The notes below the pieces were generated by a model. The model searched no databases and was not told the origin of the DNA. It saw nothing but the letters and a program-made list of their open reading frames with translations. A stretch of DNA of 64,000 nt from CAZHZT01 sp964537285 (GTDB lineage: Bacteria; Bacteroidota; Bacteroidia; Chitinophagales; Saprospiraceae), in contig CAZHZT010000014.1 in NCBI GenBank assembly GCA_964537285.1, forward strand, positions 1 to 64,000, given 5' to 3'. This document shows positions 26,589-35,729 of the stretch, in pieces. Made by a program: the position numbers and the translations under genes. Positions within the stretch are counted from its first letter, which is position 1. Every line of letters starts with the position of its first letter.

Positions 26589-26867
26589 ATGAGTCATCTG
26601 TAAACAGCGATTCTCGCTTTGAAAAATAAACGCGCCTACAGCGCGAAATTCCTGAGAGGGAGGCCGAAAGGGCTATTTTGCTTCGCAAAATAGCCCTTTC
26701 GGCCTCCCTCAAAAAAAAATATCGCTGCGAAGCGGCGTAAATTTGGTTTTGGATTTCCAAAACGAGAATCGTTGTACTGTAAATTAGGTAAAGATGTTGA
26801 TTAACAGGCTTATATAAGGAATTTTACAAACATGAATCATCCCGAATTTTCGAGATGACCTATGTTT
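26589..26867. repeat. Composite D-C-D repeat block (C copy 3 inside D ends)
   Basis: 26589-26599 is a left D half (CATGAGTCATC). 26607-26773 is a full family C element: outer arms GCGATTCTCGCTTTG and CAAAACGAGAATCG; short hairpins GCGCCTACAGCGC and CGCTGCGAAGCG; central perfect hairpin GAGGGAGGCCGAAAGGGCTA with its complement. 26828-26867 is a degenerate D palindrome (CATGAATCATCCCGAA). It lies between convergent genes and likely blocks read-through both ways. Confidence 0.88.
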
Positions 26868-26877
26868 AGTTCCATCC

Positions 26878-27636
26878 TTAGCTTCTCAAATAGGATGCAC
26901 CATTCATATCCAATATTGCTCCGGTTGAAAATGCCATACCATTAGTGGAAAGAGATACGATAGCGTGTGCGATCTCCTCAGGTTGAGCAACCCGGTTTAA
27001 AGGACTTTGAGCTTTCATTTCTGCTCCCAATTCACTGTTAAGCAGAGGCCTGATCATGTCAGTTTCTACAAAACCAGGTGCAATGACGAAGACGTGAATC
27101 CCGTGAGGGGCAAGTTCTACCGCTAAAGATTGACTGAGCGAGTTCAGGCCAGCCTTTGCAGCGCCATAAGCCGTGTGACGCGATTCTCCTCTGAATGCTC
27201 CGCGCGAAGATACATTGATGATCTTTCCGCCTTTCTGCTTCATCATTTGCCGGGCAATCAGATAGCAAAGATTGGCTGGCCCCATCAAGTTTATGGAAAT
27301 GGTACGCTGCCAGGCTTCCTGCCATTCATCAAAGTCAAGGTCACTTACCGGATGGGGTTCAAAAATTCCGGCATTATTAACCAGAATATCAATTTTTCCA
27401 GCTTGGGCAACAGAGCTTTCTACCATTTGTTCTAAATGCCCGGGCTTACTAATATCGGCTTGAACGATGAAGTGACCCTCACCAGGTAAGGAAGCCAATA
27501 CTTTTTTAACCGCTTTTTCAGAAGAACGGTAGTGCAGAATAACCTGAGCACCTTTTTGAGCATACGCCAGGGCGGTGGCACTTCCTATGCCTTTTGAAGC
27601 ACCTGTTATGAGTACTGTTTTTTCGTTAAAATCCAT
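26878..27636 (-). CDS. Short-chain dehydrogenase/reductase (FabG-like)
   Basis: 252 residues, classical SDR. NAD(P)-binding TGASKGIG at residues 11-18, LVNNAG at about 87-92, catalytic Ser in INVSSRGAF, and catalytic Tyr/Lys in YGAAKAG. The PGFVETDM loop and C-terminal LDMNGASYL are typical of 3-oxoacyl-ACP-reductase-like enzymes. HYRSSEKA after the Rossmann strand suggests NADPH preference. The reaction is oxidoreduction of an alcohol or ketone; a fatty-acid role is possible but there are no fab neighbours. ATG start at 27636; a family A palindrome lies between it and the divergent DUF429 gene. Confidence 0.9.
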   Translation of the reverse strand: MDFNEKTVLITGASKGIGSATALAYAQKGAQVILHYRSSEKAVKKVLASLPGEGHFIVQADISKPGHLEQMVESSVAQAGKIDILVNNAGIFEPHPVSDLDFDEWQEAWQRTISINLMGPANLCYLIARQMMKQKGGKIINVSSRGAFRGESRHTAYGAAKAGLNSLSQSLAVELAPHGIHVFVIAPGFVETDMIRPLLNSELGAEMKAQSPLNRVAQPEEIAHAIVSLSTNGMAFSTGAILDMNGASYLRS

Positions 27637-27671
27637 TATTTTCGGTTTTTAATGACTTATAAACTTCTTTA

Positions 27672-27780
27672 GTTCTTTGGCATAAATTGTGGAAAATGGA
27701 ACTTCAAAATAATAAGCCTTGAATGCCCTTGTGGCTGAAAGGCTTATTATTTTGAAGTTCCACACAATTTGTCAAAGAAC
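27672..27780. repeat. Family A palindrome, copy 6 (full, loop forward, unequal arms)
   Basis: The left arm is GTTCTTTGGCATAAATTGTG followed by GAAAATGGAACTTC (long variant). The right arm is the short variant, GAAGTTCCACACAATTTG then TCAAAGAAC. Inner stem AATAAGCC/GGCTTATT; forward centre CTTGAATGCCCTTGTGGCTG. It sits between two divergent genes. Confidence 0.95.
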
Positions 27781-27817
27781 GACTTCTTTTTAAAAAACTA
27801 ACTTCATCACTTTAATA

Positions 27818-28411
27818 ATGCATTGTATTGTAGGTATTGATTACGGCAGCAAAACTGCAGGAACAACTGTTTTGGCCATCATGAATCTTGATGACAAAAG
27901 TATTCATTTTCTTGCTTCTGAAAAGGGGAGGAATGCAGATCAGTTTATTTTGAATCATTTGGAAAAGCTCGAGCCTGAATATGTGTTTGTAGATGCGCCT
28001 CTGAGTTTGCCGGGCTTTTTTCATCATCAGGAGGTTTATGTTGATCATATGTATCGCCAGTGCGATCGATTACTAGGGGCTATGTCTCCAATGTTTATTG
28101 GTGGATTGAGCGCTAGAGCAATCAAACTTAAATGCACTTTGCGGGAACGGAATATTGAAGTGAGGGAAACCTACCCGGCTGTATGGGCAAAACGTTGGGA
28201 GCTTAAAAAAATAGGTTACAAGAAGAAATTGAGTGAATTACCAAAATCATTAGCGGTTGTAAAAAAGAAAACACTTTTGAATTTTTTTCCGGAAAAAATA
28301 GCCTCCTGGCATCACTTAGATAGCTTACTTTGCTTATATTCCGCATTTAGGTATCAACAAGGAATCTTTGAATCCTTTGGCGACCCCAAAGAGGGAATAA
28401 TAATAATTTAG
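27818..28411 (+). CDS. DUF429 protein (predicted RNase H-like nuclease fold)
   Basis: 197 residues matching DUF429: N-terminal GIDYGSKTAGTT (first acidic strand), FVDAPLSLPG, conserved YPAVWAKRW and HHLDSLLCLYSAFRY near the end. The family is predicted to adopt an RNase H-like fold with Asp residues at strand ends (D8, D66 and the HHLD Asp). Biological role is not established. ATG chosen because the first strand begins at once. It is co-directional with the AAA+ gene 79 bases downstream. Confidence 0.8.
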   Translation: MHCIVGIDYGSKTAGTTVLAIMNLDDKSIHFLASEKGRNADQFILNHLEKLEPEYVFVDAPLSLPGFFHHQEVYVDHMYRQCDRLLGAMSPMFIGGLSARAIKLKCTLRERNIEVRETYPAVWAKRWELKKIGYKKKLSELPKSLAVVKKKTLLNFFPEKIASWHHLDSLLCLYSAFRYQQGIFESFGDPKEGIIII

Positions 28412-28490
28412 AGATTTTTTCAAAAATGCTTACGCTGAAGGCAAGGAATTACTTTTGACATTCGTTCATCTTTTATTTTTTACCCAAAAA

Positions 28491-31400
28491 ATGGCATATA
28501 AATTAAGCATACCATTCCGGATATTTAAGCTTCATTTTTCAGGCGGAGGAACGGTTCTGGCCCCCCAGGAAGATGCTCATTTGCTATCTGCTAATGAAAC
28601 CTCCCTGGAATTAGCTCGTCGCTTTGAGAAGCAATTTCAAAAAATGGTAATTGACAAGGGAGAACTTCAGGAATTAAGCCCGTTTTTTGCAGAAGGTAAT
28701 TACGAAAAGAAAAAAGTGCAACTCGTTCTTCCTCCAAACTCTGACTATAAACTCTATCCTGCCTTAGCTATTGAAATTGAATATATTTTTCTGGAAAATG
28801 AAGCTGGTTTTATCGCATTTATCCCTTCTCTTGGCTTAGAAGCCTATGCTGCAAATGCAGAAAACCTCGATTTGAAAGTGCAGGAGGTCGTTAAAATGGA
28901 GTTTAAAAGAAATCAGCGTTTATCAAATGTTTACAGGCTAATGGAAGGGCTCTGGTACGATAAAGTAGAACTCGTTTCGCATGAGGTGAGTTTCGATGTG
29001 CCGCGCTTAGGGGAAAAAAACGATCGTAAAAATGGAGGGGAGACCGTTTGGCTCGAAAGGGTAGCCCAAAAGATTGAAGTTAAAAATAAAGAAATGTATG
29101 GGCGTAAAGATTTGTTAAAACAAATAAAAACATCCATAAATAATACCTTTAATCAAAATATTCTGTTGGTAGGGCCGAGCGGAGTAGGCAAAACGGCCCT
29201 CGTCAGGGAATTGTGTTACCAATGTCAAAAAGAACAAGTAGCTTTAACAATTTGGGAAACTACAGCCTCGGTTATCATCAAGGAATTGATGAGTGATACC
29301 ACCTGGCAGGATAACCTTCCATCTCTTTGCAAAGAACTAAATGAAAGCGGTGATTTCCTTTTTGTAGACAATCTTTTGCAGTTATTTGAAATTGGTCAGT
29401 ACGAAGGCAATGATGTAAGTGTCGGGGCTTATTTGAAGAGTTTTCTTGAAAAAGGAACCATCAAAATGATCAGTGAATGCACCGAGGAAGAAAAAGCTAA
29501 AATTGAATTACTGGAGCCTAACTACCTGAGAAGCTTCCAAATAATTAGTGTCGGTGAACCGGGGGAAAAGGAGCTGGAAGAAATCGTTCTAAAAAAAATA
29601 AATACAAAAGCGAAGATAAAAAATGTAGTAATTTCCAGAGAAGCGATCCAGGAATCGATTCGCTTGTTCCGGCGCTTCAATCCTTATTCAGGCTTTCCGG
29701 GTAAGGCCATCCGTTTTCTGGAAAGCCTTCTTTTAAATATTTTTGAAAAAGAGGCCCTAATTGATAGGGGAGAGGTGATCAAACGGTTTTGTGAAGAAAG
29801 TGGAATGCCTCCTTATCTGATAGATCCTTCTCAGACGCTTGATTTGCCCATGATGAATGCTTTTTTCTATCAAAAGATATTCGGGCAAGATCATGCGGTA
29901 GAAGGTTTGATCAACGTCCTCATTTCGGTAAAAACTGCAATGACTCGCAAGGGTAAACCCATTGCTTCTTTTTTATTCGTGGGCCCTACCGGCGTTGGAA
30001 AAACGGAGGTCTCGAAGGTATTGGCAGAATTTGTATTTAGCGCCCGGGATCGAATGCTGCGCTTTGATATGAGCGAGTTTTCCAGCCCGGATACTGTAAT
30101 GAGGCTGATCGGATCTCATTACTATTCAGATGGCTTACTTACTTCTGCTGTGCGCAAGGAACCCTTTTCGGTTCTCCTTTTTGACGAAATCGAAAAAGCA
30201 GATCCTACTTTTTTTGACCTGCTTTTACAGGTATTGAGTGAAGGGCGGTTGACGGATAGCCAGGGGCAATTGGTTAATTTCTGTAGCTCGATTATTGTAA
30301 TGACTTCAAATATTGGAGCTAGTAACCTGAGTAATAAAAAGGTAGGTTGGAAAAAGAAGATAGATTTGGAAGAAGTAAATCACTATTTCACGGGGGCTGT
30401 GCAGCAATTTTTCCGGCCTGAATTGTACAACCGAATTGATCAGATTATTCCCTTTTCGCCTCTATCCAGAGAAAGTGTGCGCTTCATTGTAGAAAGAGAA
30501 GTCGAATTGTTTCGGCAACGTGAGGGGGTTCGCTTTCGGAACATGGATCTAACTATTTCGGAAGCGGTATTTGATTACCTGGCGGAGGAAGGATATGATG
30601 TTCAATATGGCGCTCGCCAGCTTAAGCGTATTATCCAGGATTTGCTCATCGTTCCCTTGTCTAAAAAACTAAATGTAATGGATTTCTATGATCAACTCAA
30701 TGTAGAGATTCATTGCGGACAAGATGGCCTTGAAATCCGCCTTGAAGAAGATGCTGATAGCATTGAAATGTATCTTGAACAGCTCGAAAAAGTGAATTAT
30801 GCCGACTTGGCGAGTGAATTGAGAAGAAAAGCTACCAGAATGCGTAACAGCAGCTACTTTTCGCAAATAATAAACAAGATCGATATCCTGGAAAGGGAAA
30901 AAGGGCAACTGGATGGAGCGTTTTGGGAAAATAAGGAACATGCTGAAGAGTATACCAGATTTTTGGTGGCTCGTCAAGCATTTGAAGTTGTAGAAACCAA
31001 GATCATCGACCTTGAAAATCAATTGGCACTGGCTTCGGCAGGCTTTATTCCTTACGATCAACAACTCTCTGAGGCATTGGAAACCTGGAAAACCGATTTC
31101 TTCGAGCTGCAAGTAGATATTTTAAATGAGCTCGGTGAAAAAAAGAATCCCTATGTTTTAGGCGTATATGGTAGGAATTTAGCTCCTCTATACGATTTTT
31201 ATCAAAATTTACTCAAAGCAAAACAAATTGAGTACCATGTGGAATTAATATGGTATTCCAACCCTCCGAAAAAGGAGATGAGAAATGATGCCTTCCTTAA
31301 TTATCATACCATGAAGGACTTAAATTGCTCTTTTTCTAAAACCATAGATTTTCGGGAGCCAAAAATTGAGTCCGAAGAATCTCCTTACGGAAATCTTTGC

Positions 31401-31757
31401 GGTATAGAGTTTTACATAGAAGGTTCATGGGCGTATTATTACCTGGAACCTGAAAGAGGCAGTCAGAAGTGGGAACTGGACTCGAAGAATAGCCACTATT
31501 ATTTTGTGGAGGCTTACACGAAGGGGGAAAAGCGCTTTTCATCCGATGAAATGGAAGTTGTCGATTGGTTCAGGTTTTTGGAAGAACGGTATCAATTTCC
31601 GAATTTATCATCAACAAGAAGGGTCGTAACCGAAACCACTTTACATGATGATGAGTTGTTAATTAAACGCGAGCTACCCATAAAAAATCATTTGGAGTTA
31701 ATTATATCTAAACTGGATCAGCTTTTCCAGAATTATATAGAACAACACTGGTTGTGA
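28491..31757 (+). CDS. Clp/HSP100-type AAA+ ATPase with release-factor-like C-terminal extension
   Basis: 1088 residues from the ATG at 28491; 12 upstream TTG-initiated codons look like non-coding leader. NBD1: Walker A VGPSGVGKTALVRE at about 228. Its Walker B is weak, FLFVDNLLQLF, without the usual DE. NBD2: Walker A FVGPTGVGKTEVSK at about 498, Walker B SVLLFDEIEKADP at about 562, sensor VMTSNIG, Arg finger YNRIDQI, then the ClpB/ClpA small domain (DVQYGARQLKRIIQD). Residues about 765-850 resemble the PCRF helix bundle of release factors (DGAFWENKEHAEEYTRFLVA). Residues about 885-1000 resemble RF domain 2 (IEGSWAYYYLEPERGSQKW), but no GGQ is present. Hexameric unfoldase activity is likely; a ribosome link is inference. 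Confidence 0.8.
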   Translation: MAYKLSIPFRIFKLHFSGGGTVLAPQEDAHLLSANETSLELARRFEKQFQKMVIDKGELQELSPFFAEGNYEKKKVQLVLPPNSDYKLYPALAIEIEYIFLENEAGFIAFIPSLGLEAYAANAENLDLKVQEVVKMEFKRNQRLSNVYRLMEGLWYDKVELVSHEVSFDVPRLGEKNDRKNGGETVWLERVAQKIEVKNKEMYGRKDLLKQIKTSINNTFNQNILLVGPSGVGKTALVRELCYQCQKEQVALTIWETTASVIIKELMSDTTWQDNLPSLCKELNESGDFLFVDNLLQLFEIGQYEGNDVSVGAYLKSFLEKGTIKMISECTEEEKAKIELLEPNYLRSFQIISVGEPGEKELEEIVLKKINTKAKIKNVVISREAIQESIRLFRRFNPYSGFPGKAIRFLESLLLNIFEKEALIDRGEVIKRFCEESGMPPYLIDPSQTLDLPMMNAFFYQKIFGQDHAVEGLINVLISVKTAMTRKGKPIASFLFVGPTGVGKTEVSKVLAEFVFSARDRMLRFDMSEFSSPDTVMRLIGSHYYSDGLLTSAVRKEPFSVLLFDEIEKADPTFFDLLLQVLSEGRLTDSQGQLVNFCSSIIVMTSNIGASNLSNKKVGWKKKIDLEEVNHYFTGAVQQFFRPELYNRIDQIIPFSPLSRESVRFIVEREVELFRQREGVRFRNMDLTISEAVFDYLAEEGYDVQYGARQLKRIIQDLLIVPLSKKLNVMDFYDQLNVEIHCGQDGLEIRLEEDADSIEMYLEQLEKVNYADLASELRRKATRMRNSSYFSQIINKIDILEREKGQLDGAFWENKEHAEEYTRFLVARQAFEVVETKIIDLENQLALASAGFIPYDQQLSEALETWKTDFFELQVDILNELGEKKNPYVLGVYGRNLAPLYDFYQNLLKAKQIEYHVELIWYSNPPKKEMRNDAFLNYHTMKDLNCSFSKTIDFREPKIESEESPYGNLCGIEFYIEGSWAYYYLEPERGSQKWELDSKNSHYYFVEAYTKGEKRFSSDEMEVVDWFRFLEERYQFPNLSSTRRVVTETTLHDDELLIKRELPIKNHLELIISKLDQLFQNYIEQHWL

Positions 31758-31766
31758 TTTTTAGTA

Positions 31767-32100
31767 GTTCTTTGACATAAATTGTGTGGAGATGGAACTT
31801 TAAACGTGAGTTATCCCAAATTTTAAGAAACTTCATGTTGCCACAAAGATTAATAACAGATGCTGTAAATCAACACTTTAGGATCGGCCTTATTCAATTT
31901 AGCTTTTTGTCCCGAATCAAGTTCGGGACAAAAAGCGTTAAGAATTGAATACAGCCTTGATTTTTTGCTACTTTTTCATCAAGGAAAAAGTAGATAAAGC
32001 ATTGATTAGTAGCACTATGTAAAGATCTTTCACAAACATTAGTTATCCCGAATTTTCGGGATAACTAATGTTTCAAGTTCCACACAATTTGTCAAAGAAC
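31767..32100. repeat. Family A palindrome, copy 7, with a whole D-E-D unit inserted in its centre
   Basis: The outer arms 31767-31801 (GTTCTTTGACATAAATTGTG...) and 32074-32100 (CAAGTTCCACACAATTTG, TCAAAGAAC) are family A. Between them are a degraded D half (GTGAGTTATCCCAAATTTT, 31805-31823), a family E copy in the opposite orientation to 8611 (about 31825-32032, with hairpin GTCCCGAATCAAGTTCGGGA), and a perfect D variant 32034-32073 (CATTAGTTATCCCGAA and complement). The A loop is gone. An ATG at 32068 in the D part is in frame with the following peptidase. Confidence 0.92.
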
Positions 32101-32127
32101 GTTTTTAGTTTATCTAAAAAACGTTTT

Positions 32128-33774
32128 ATGAATTATAAAAGAATAAATCTTTCTCTAATACTACTGTTTTTTTCTGGAGTTTCCCTTTTCGCTCAAACAG
32201 CATCAAGGCCGGGAAAATATTGGATTTACTTCACCGATAAAGCCAACAATGGTTATTCTATCCACGAACCGGCCCGTTTCCTTTCGGCCCGCGCAATTGA
32301 TCGCCGCGCAAAACTGGGCATTGACATCACAGAACAAGATCTGCCGGTAAACCGGACTTACGTGGAGGGCATAAAAGATAAGGGGGCTAAAGTTTATAAC
32401 ATTACTAAATGGTTCAATGCGGCCCTGGTCAAAGCGGACTCAGCCCTGGTAAGCCAGCTATATCAACTTCCATTTGTAGATTCAGTAGAATATGTCGGCA
32501 GGTACCATGAAAAACGCTTTTTACTAAAAAAAGAAGGTAAAGAGCGGGATGTTATGCAAAATTATCCAGCTCTGAATGAAAAATACGGTTTTGGTACCCG
32601 TCAAGTTAATATGATCCGGGCAGATGAACTGCATGATTTAGGTTTCCAGGGAGATGGCTTACTAGTTGGTGTTTTTGACGGCGGTTTCATGAACGTGGAC
32701 ATAATGCCCTTTTTCGATACCCTCCGGGCTCAAAACCGCCTTTTTGAAGGACGAGATTTTGTAGATGCCGATGACTGGCTCTATGAATCCAGTACGCATG
32801 GCTCTCAAGTATTATCTGTAATGGCTTCTAACCTTCCGGGATTGTTGATTGGCTCTGCTCCTGATGCAACTTATGTTTTGTTTAAAACGGAGGACACGCG
32901 CAGCGAATCCTGGTCAGAAGAATGCAACTGGATCGCTGCGGCGGAATTTGCAGATAGCCTGGGGATCGATGTCATCAATTCTTCTTTGGGCTACACGACT
33001 TTCAATGAAGAAAGTATGAATTATTCGCACGATAAAATGAATGGTAATTATGCTCGTATTTCCAGAGCAGCCAATATTGCTTTTTCAAAAGGAATTTTAG
33101 TGGTGAATAGCGCTGGTAATGAAGGGCGTTCGAGCTGGAAACATATTGGAGCACCCGCGGATGCTGAAAATGTACTCGCTATTGGTGCAGTCGATTTGAA
33201 TGAGAAAAAAGCTGGTTTCAGTTCCGTTGGCCCTAGTGGGGATGGCCGTTTAAAACCGAATATCAGCGCTGCAGGTTTGGGAATTATTGTAGGATCGACT
33301 TATTCTTATCAGGTACAACCTTCGAGTGGAACTTCTTTCGCTTCTCCTTTGATGACGGGGGCAGCTACGGCACTTTGGCAGGCATTCCCGGAAAAAACCA
33401 ATGCTGAAATCTTTGAAGCCCTGGAGGCTACTGCTTCGCAAGCGGAAAATCCCGATTATTTGCTAGGGTATGGTATTCCCGATATGGTAGCGGCTTTTCA
33501 ATATTTAGCCGGAAATAATGCAGTAATCGTAGAGACAGAAAATGCCTTAAATGATTATCAAGTTCTACTTCCTTCTCATAAAGATATTTATCTTTTAAAT
33601 GAATTAGAAGATGACATGCTATTGGTTATTTACAATCAAATTGGTGAAGTGACAGGGGAGTATCCTTTAAATCCGAAGATTAGAAAAATAAATATTGAGC
33701 CATTCAGAGCCAGTGGAAACTTGCTGTATTTTAGGTTAAAACCTTATGAAAAGACCGATATGCTTCGCCCCTGA
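32128..33774 (+). CDS. Secreted subtilisin-like (S8) serine peptidase
   Basis: 548 residues from the ATG at 32128, chosen because a signal peptide follows (INLSLILLFFSGVSLFAQ). An upstream in-frame ATG at 32068 lies in palindromic repeats and would bury that signal by 20 residues. An inhibitor-like propeptide (residues 25-125) is followed by the S8 domain: Asp in LLVGVFDGGFMN (GG replaces the usual T/S-G), His in SSTHGSQVLSVMAS, oxyanion Asn in VVNSAGNEGRSSW, and Ser in SSGTSFASPLMTGAA. The C-terminal 80 residues form a beta domain that could be a divergent sorting domain. Convergent with a second S8 gene; family A remnants flank it on both sides. Confidence 0.9.
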   Translation: MNYKRINLSLILLFFSGVSLFAQTASRPGKYWIYFTDKANNGYSIHEPARFLSARAIDRRAKLGIDITEQDLPVNRTYVEGIKDKGAKVYNITKWFNAALVKADSALVSQLYQLPFVDSVEYVGRYHEKRFLLKKEGKERDVMQNYPALNEKYGFGTRQVNMIRADELHDLGFQGDGLLVGVFDGGFMNVDIMPFFDTLRAQNRLFEGRDFVDADDWLYESSTHGSQVLSVMASNLPGLLIGSAPDATYVLFKTEDTRSESWSEECNWIAAAEFADSLGIDVINSSLGYTTFNEESMNYSHDKMNGNYARISRAANIAFSKGILVVNSAGNEGRSSWKHIGAPADAENVLAIGAVDLNEKKAGFSSVGPSGDGRLKPNISAAGLGIIVGSTYSYQVQPSSGTSFASPLMTGAATALWQAFPEKTNAEIFEALEATASQAENPDYLLGYGIPDMVAAFQYLAGNNAVIVETENALNDYQVLLPSHKDIYLLNELEDDMLLVIYNQIGEVTGEYPLNPKIRKINIEPFRASGNLLYFRLKPYEKTDMLRP

Positions 33775-33780
33775 GGAGAG

Positions 33781-33982
33781 TTTGTCAAAGAACGCTTAAT
33801 TTTAAAACATTCCGAACCTATAAAAATTACCATTTTTATAGGTTCGGAATAAACTCCCTTTTTGAGGCAGCAGCACAGAGCCATTTTGCTTCGCAAAATG
33901 GCTCTGTGCTGCTGCCTCAAAAGAGAAAACCCTGCCGCTACGCGGCATAAATTCGATTGTCGATTTAAAAACCGACAATCGA
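33781..33982. repeat. Spacer with A remnant, perfect hairpin and C element copy 4
   Basis: 33781-33793 is a right A remnant (TTTGTCAAAGAAC). 33809-33850 is a perfect 19-bp hairpin, ATTCCGAACCTATAAAAAT, around TACC. 33861-33982 is family C: central hairpin GAGGCAGCAGCACAGAGCCA with exact complement, short hairpin GCCGCTACGCGGC, right terminus CCGACAATCGATG. It lies between convergent peptidase genes. Confidence 0.9.
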
Positions 33983-33998
33983 TGTATTCAAATAATCT

Positions 33999-35522
33999 CT
34001 ATTCCAAAACCATTCCCAGTGCTTTAAACGGAACAATAAGCTTTCCCGTCTCTTTTGAAGCCTTGGTACCCTTGCCCGTTTCATCCAAAATGTAGAAAGC
34101 TTCCTTGGTCGTCAATTCAGGCTTGATACTCTTCATCAAGCCAATAAGTCCTGCTACATAAGGCGTGGCCATAGAAGTGCCGTTGAACGCTTTATAATTA
34201 TTATCAGGAATCGTAGAGTAAATTTCCACTCCGGGAGCTGCTACCGCCATTTTTATGCCTTGAACAAAATTGGAAAAAGAGGCTTTTTGAAGTTCCCTGT
34301 CTACCGCACTTACTGTAATAACGCCAGGGGCATTTGCCGGTGCAATATTGCGGGCGTCTCCATTATTATTGCCTGCAGCGCACACAACAATGGCACCTGC
34401 CTCGGTGGCATACTCAATGGCTTTCCGGTAGGCTACCTGGCGGCGGTCACGGGAAGGGCCACCCAATGACATGGAAATGACTGCCGCACCACGATCAGCT
34501 GCTTCAATAATGCCATCAATAATGGTCTTTTGAGAACCCCCCCCATAAGATTTCAATACTTTGACAGAAGTTATTTCTACAAAATCATTGGAAGGGGCAA
34601 AAGAAGCAATACCTATTCCGTTGTTTGTTACGGAGGCAGCGATACCGGCACAATGCGTGCCATGACCATGAGGGTCATCGTCATATCTGCTTCGTACAGA
34701 TCGATATCGTTCCTTAATATCCTCGTGTTGCCCATCAACACCCGTGTCCAGGATAGCTATAAGGGCTTTTTTTTTAGGTTGGATATTATTATCCTGAAAC
34801 ATCTTGTACAAGGCAGCTACTTCCATCACTTCGAATCCCCATAAATGATTAACATCTGGATCATTGATCCCAAAACTCTGCCGGGATGGCTGAATATTTT
34901 GGGTTTCAAGGACAGGAACCGAAATCATCTCATTATCTTCAACAGATTCTACTATATCTACTTTACGGAGAGTCTTTTGGATAGTCCTTACTGTTTTTAG
35001 TTTATCATCCGGAATATCGATAACGTAATAATCATCCAGGTCGGTACTTGCTTCCCTTTCTGGATAAAAGGCACGCCGGTAGCTAAAGTTAAGCTCTTCA
35101 GCCAGAGCATCAAGCTCACTCGTGTTCATATCTTCCTTTAATTCTAGAAGGAGTTCCCCATTGCTTTCGAGATTGAGCTTACCTCCCCCCTGAGGGAAAG
35201 CTTGCTGCATTTTTGGCATGTAGAGAAGATGAAAAGAAAGATAAGTAAGTGCCAGCAACAGAAAGAAAACCGTTTTATTTTTGCGAAAACGCGCTACGAT
35301 TATAGAGAGAGCAGCCAGTAAGCCCATGTCCCGGGAAAGGATCATGAGTTTATAGGGGATTTCTCCCTCTGAAAAAGCAAGAGACAAAAGGTATAAGAAA
35401 AAACCGGCCAGGAAAATCTTGCTCATAAACCTTGCCCAAGGCTTGTTGCCCAGAAAAAAGAACCACATCATTAAGCCTAAGGCACTCAAAATGTATCCCA
35501 ACGGATAAACAATATCAAGCAT
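33999..35522 (-). CDS. Membrane-anchored subtilisin-like (S8) serine peptidase
   Basis: 507 residues. The N-terminal ~110 residues contain about four membrane helices (PLGYILSALGLMMWFFFLG, IFLAGFFLYLLSLAF, MGLLAALSIIVARF, VFFLLLALTYLSFHLLY). A propeptide-like region (LLELKEDMNTSELDALAEEL) follows. The S8 domain has Asp in AILDTGVDGQHED, His in HGHGTHCAGIAAS, Asn in VVCAAGNNNGDA and Ser in NGTSMATPYVAG, so it should be active. Topology places the protease outside the cytoplasm if helix number is even. Unlike its convergent neighbour it lacks a cleavable signal and sorting domain. The stop codon is 17 bases from a C element. Confidence 0.9.
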   Translation of the reverse strand: MLDIVYPLGYILSALGLMMWFFFLGNKPWARFMSKIFLAGFFLYLLSLAFSEGEIPYKLMILSRDMGLLAALSIIVARFRKNKTVFFLLLALTYLSFHLLYMPKMQQAFPQGGGKLNLESNGELLLELKEDMNTSELDALAEELNFSYRRAFYPEREASTDLDDYYVIDIPDDKLKTVRTIQKTLRKVDIVESVEDNEMISVPVLETQNIQPSRQSFGINDPDVNHLWGFEVMEVAALYKMFQDNNIQPKKKALIAILDTGVDGQHEDIKERYRSVRSRYDDDPHGHGTHCAGIAASVTNNGIGIASFAPSNDFVEITSVKVLKSYGGGSQKTIIDGIIEAADRGAAVISMSLGGPSRDRRQVAYRKAIEYATEAGAIVVCAAGNNNGDARNIAPANAPGVITVSAVDRELQKASFSNFVQGIKMAVAAPGVEIYSTIPDNNYKAFNGTSMATPYVAGLIGLMKSIKPELTTKEAFYILDETGKGTKASKETGKLIVPFKALGMVLE

Positions 35523-35649
35523 TTCGTTATTATTTGTATTTGGTTAAACTTTTGAATCTAAAAGTTATTAAAATTCGTGAAAACTTCGCATTAATTAAGA
35601 TATATGTCTTGAATTATTAGATATGTGATTCAATTTACATCTTTATTAT

Positions 35650-35657
35650 TATTTTTG
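35650..35657 (+). promoter_or_regulatory. Candidate -7 box of trxB promoter
   Basis: TATTTTTG fits TAnnTTTG and lies 73 bases upstream of the trxB ATG. No convincing -33 TTTG at the expected spacing, so confidence is low. Confidence 0.25.
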
Positions 35658-35729
35658 CGGCATGTTTGCGGAGATGAATACACGCTTGGTTTGTAAAATG
35701 AATTATTAAATTAAACAATTAACAATAAA

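Noticed and set aside
26467..26760. 97-codon minus-strand frame
   Set aside because: Mostly C-element sequence plus antisense of the YfcC-family gene.
31767..33793. The S8 peptidase as cargo of a composite transposon bounded by A elements
   Set aside because: A-type remnants flank it, but such elements flank most genes here, the right remnant is only 13 bases, and no target duplication is visible.
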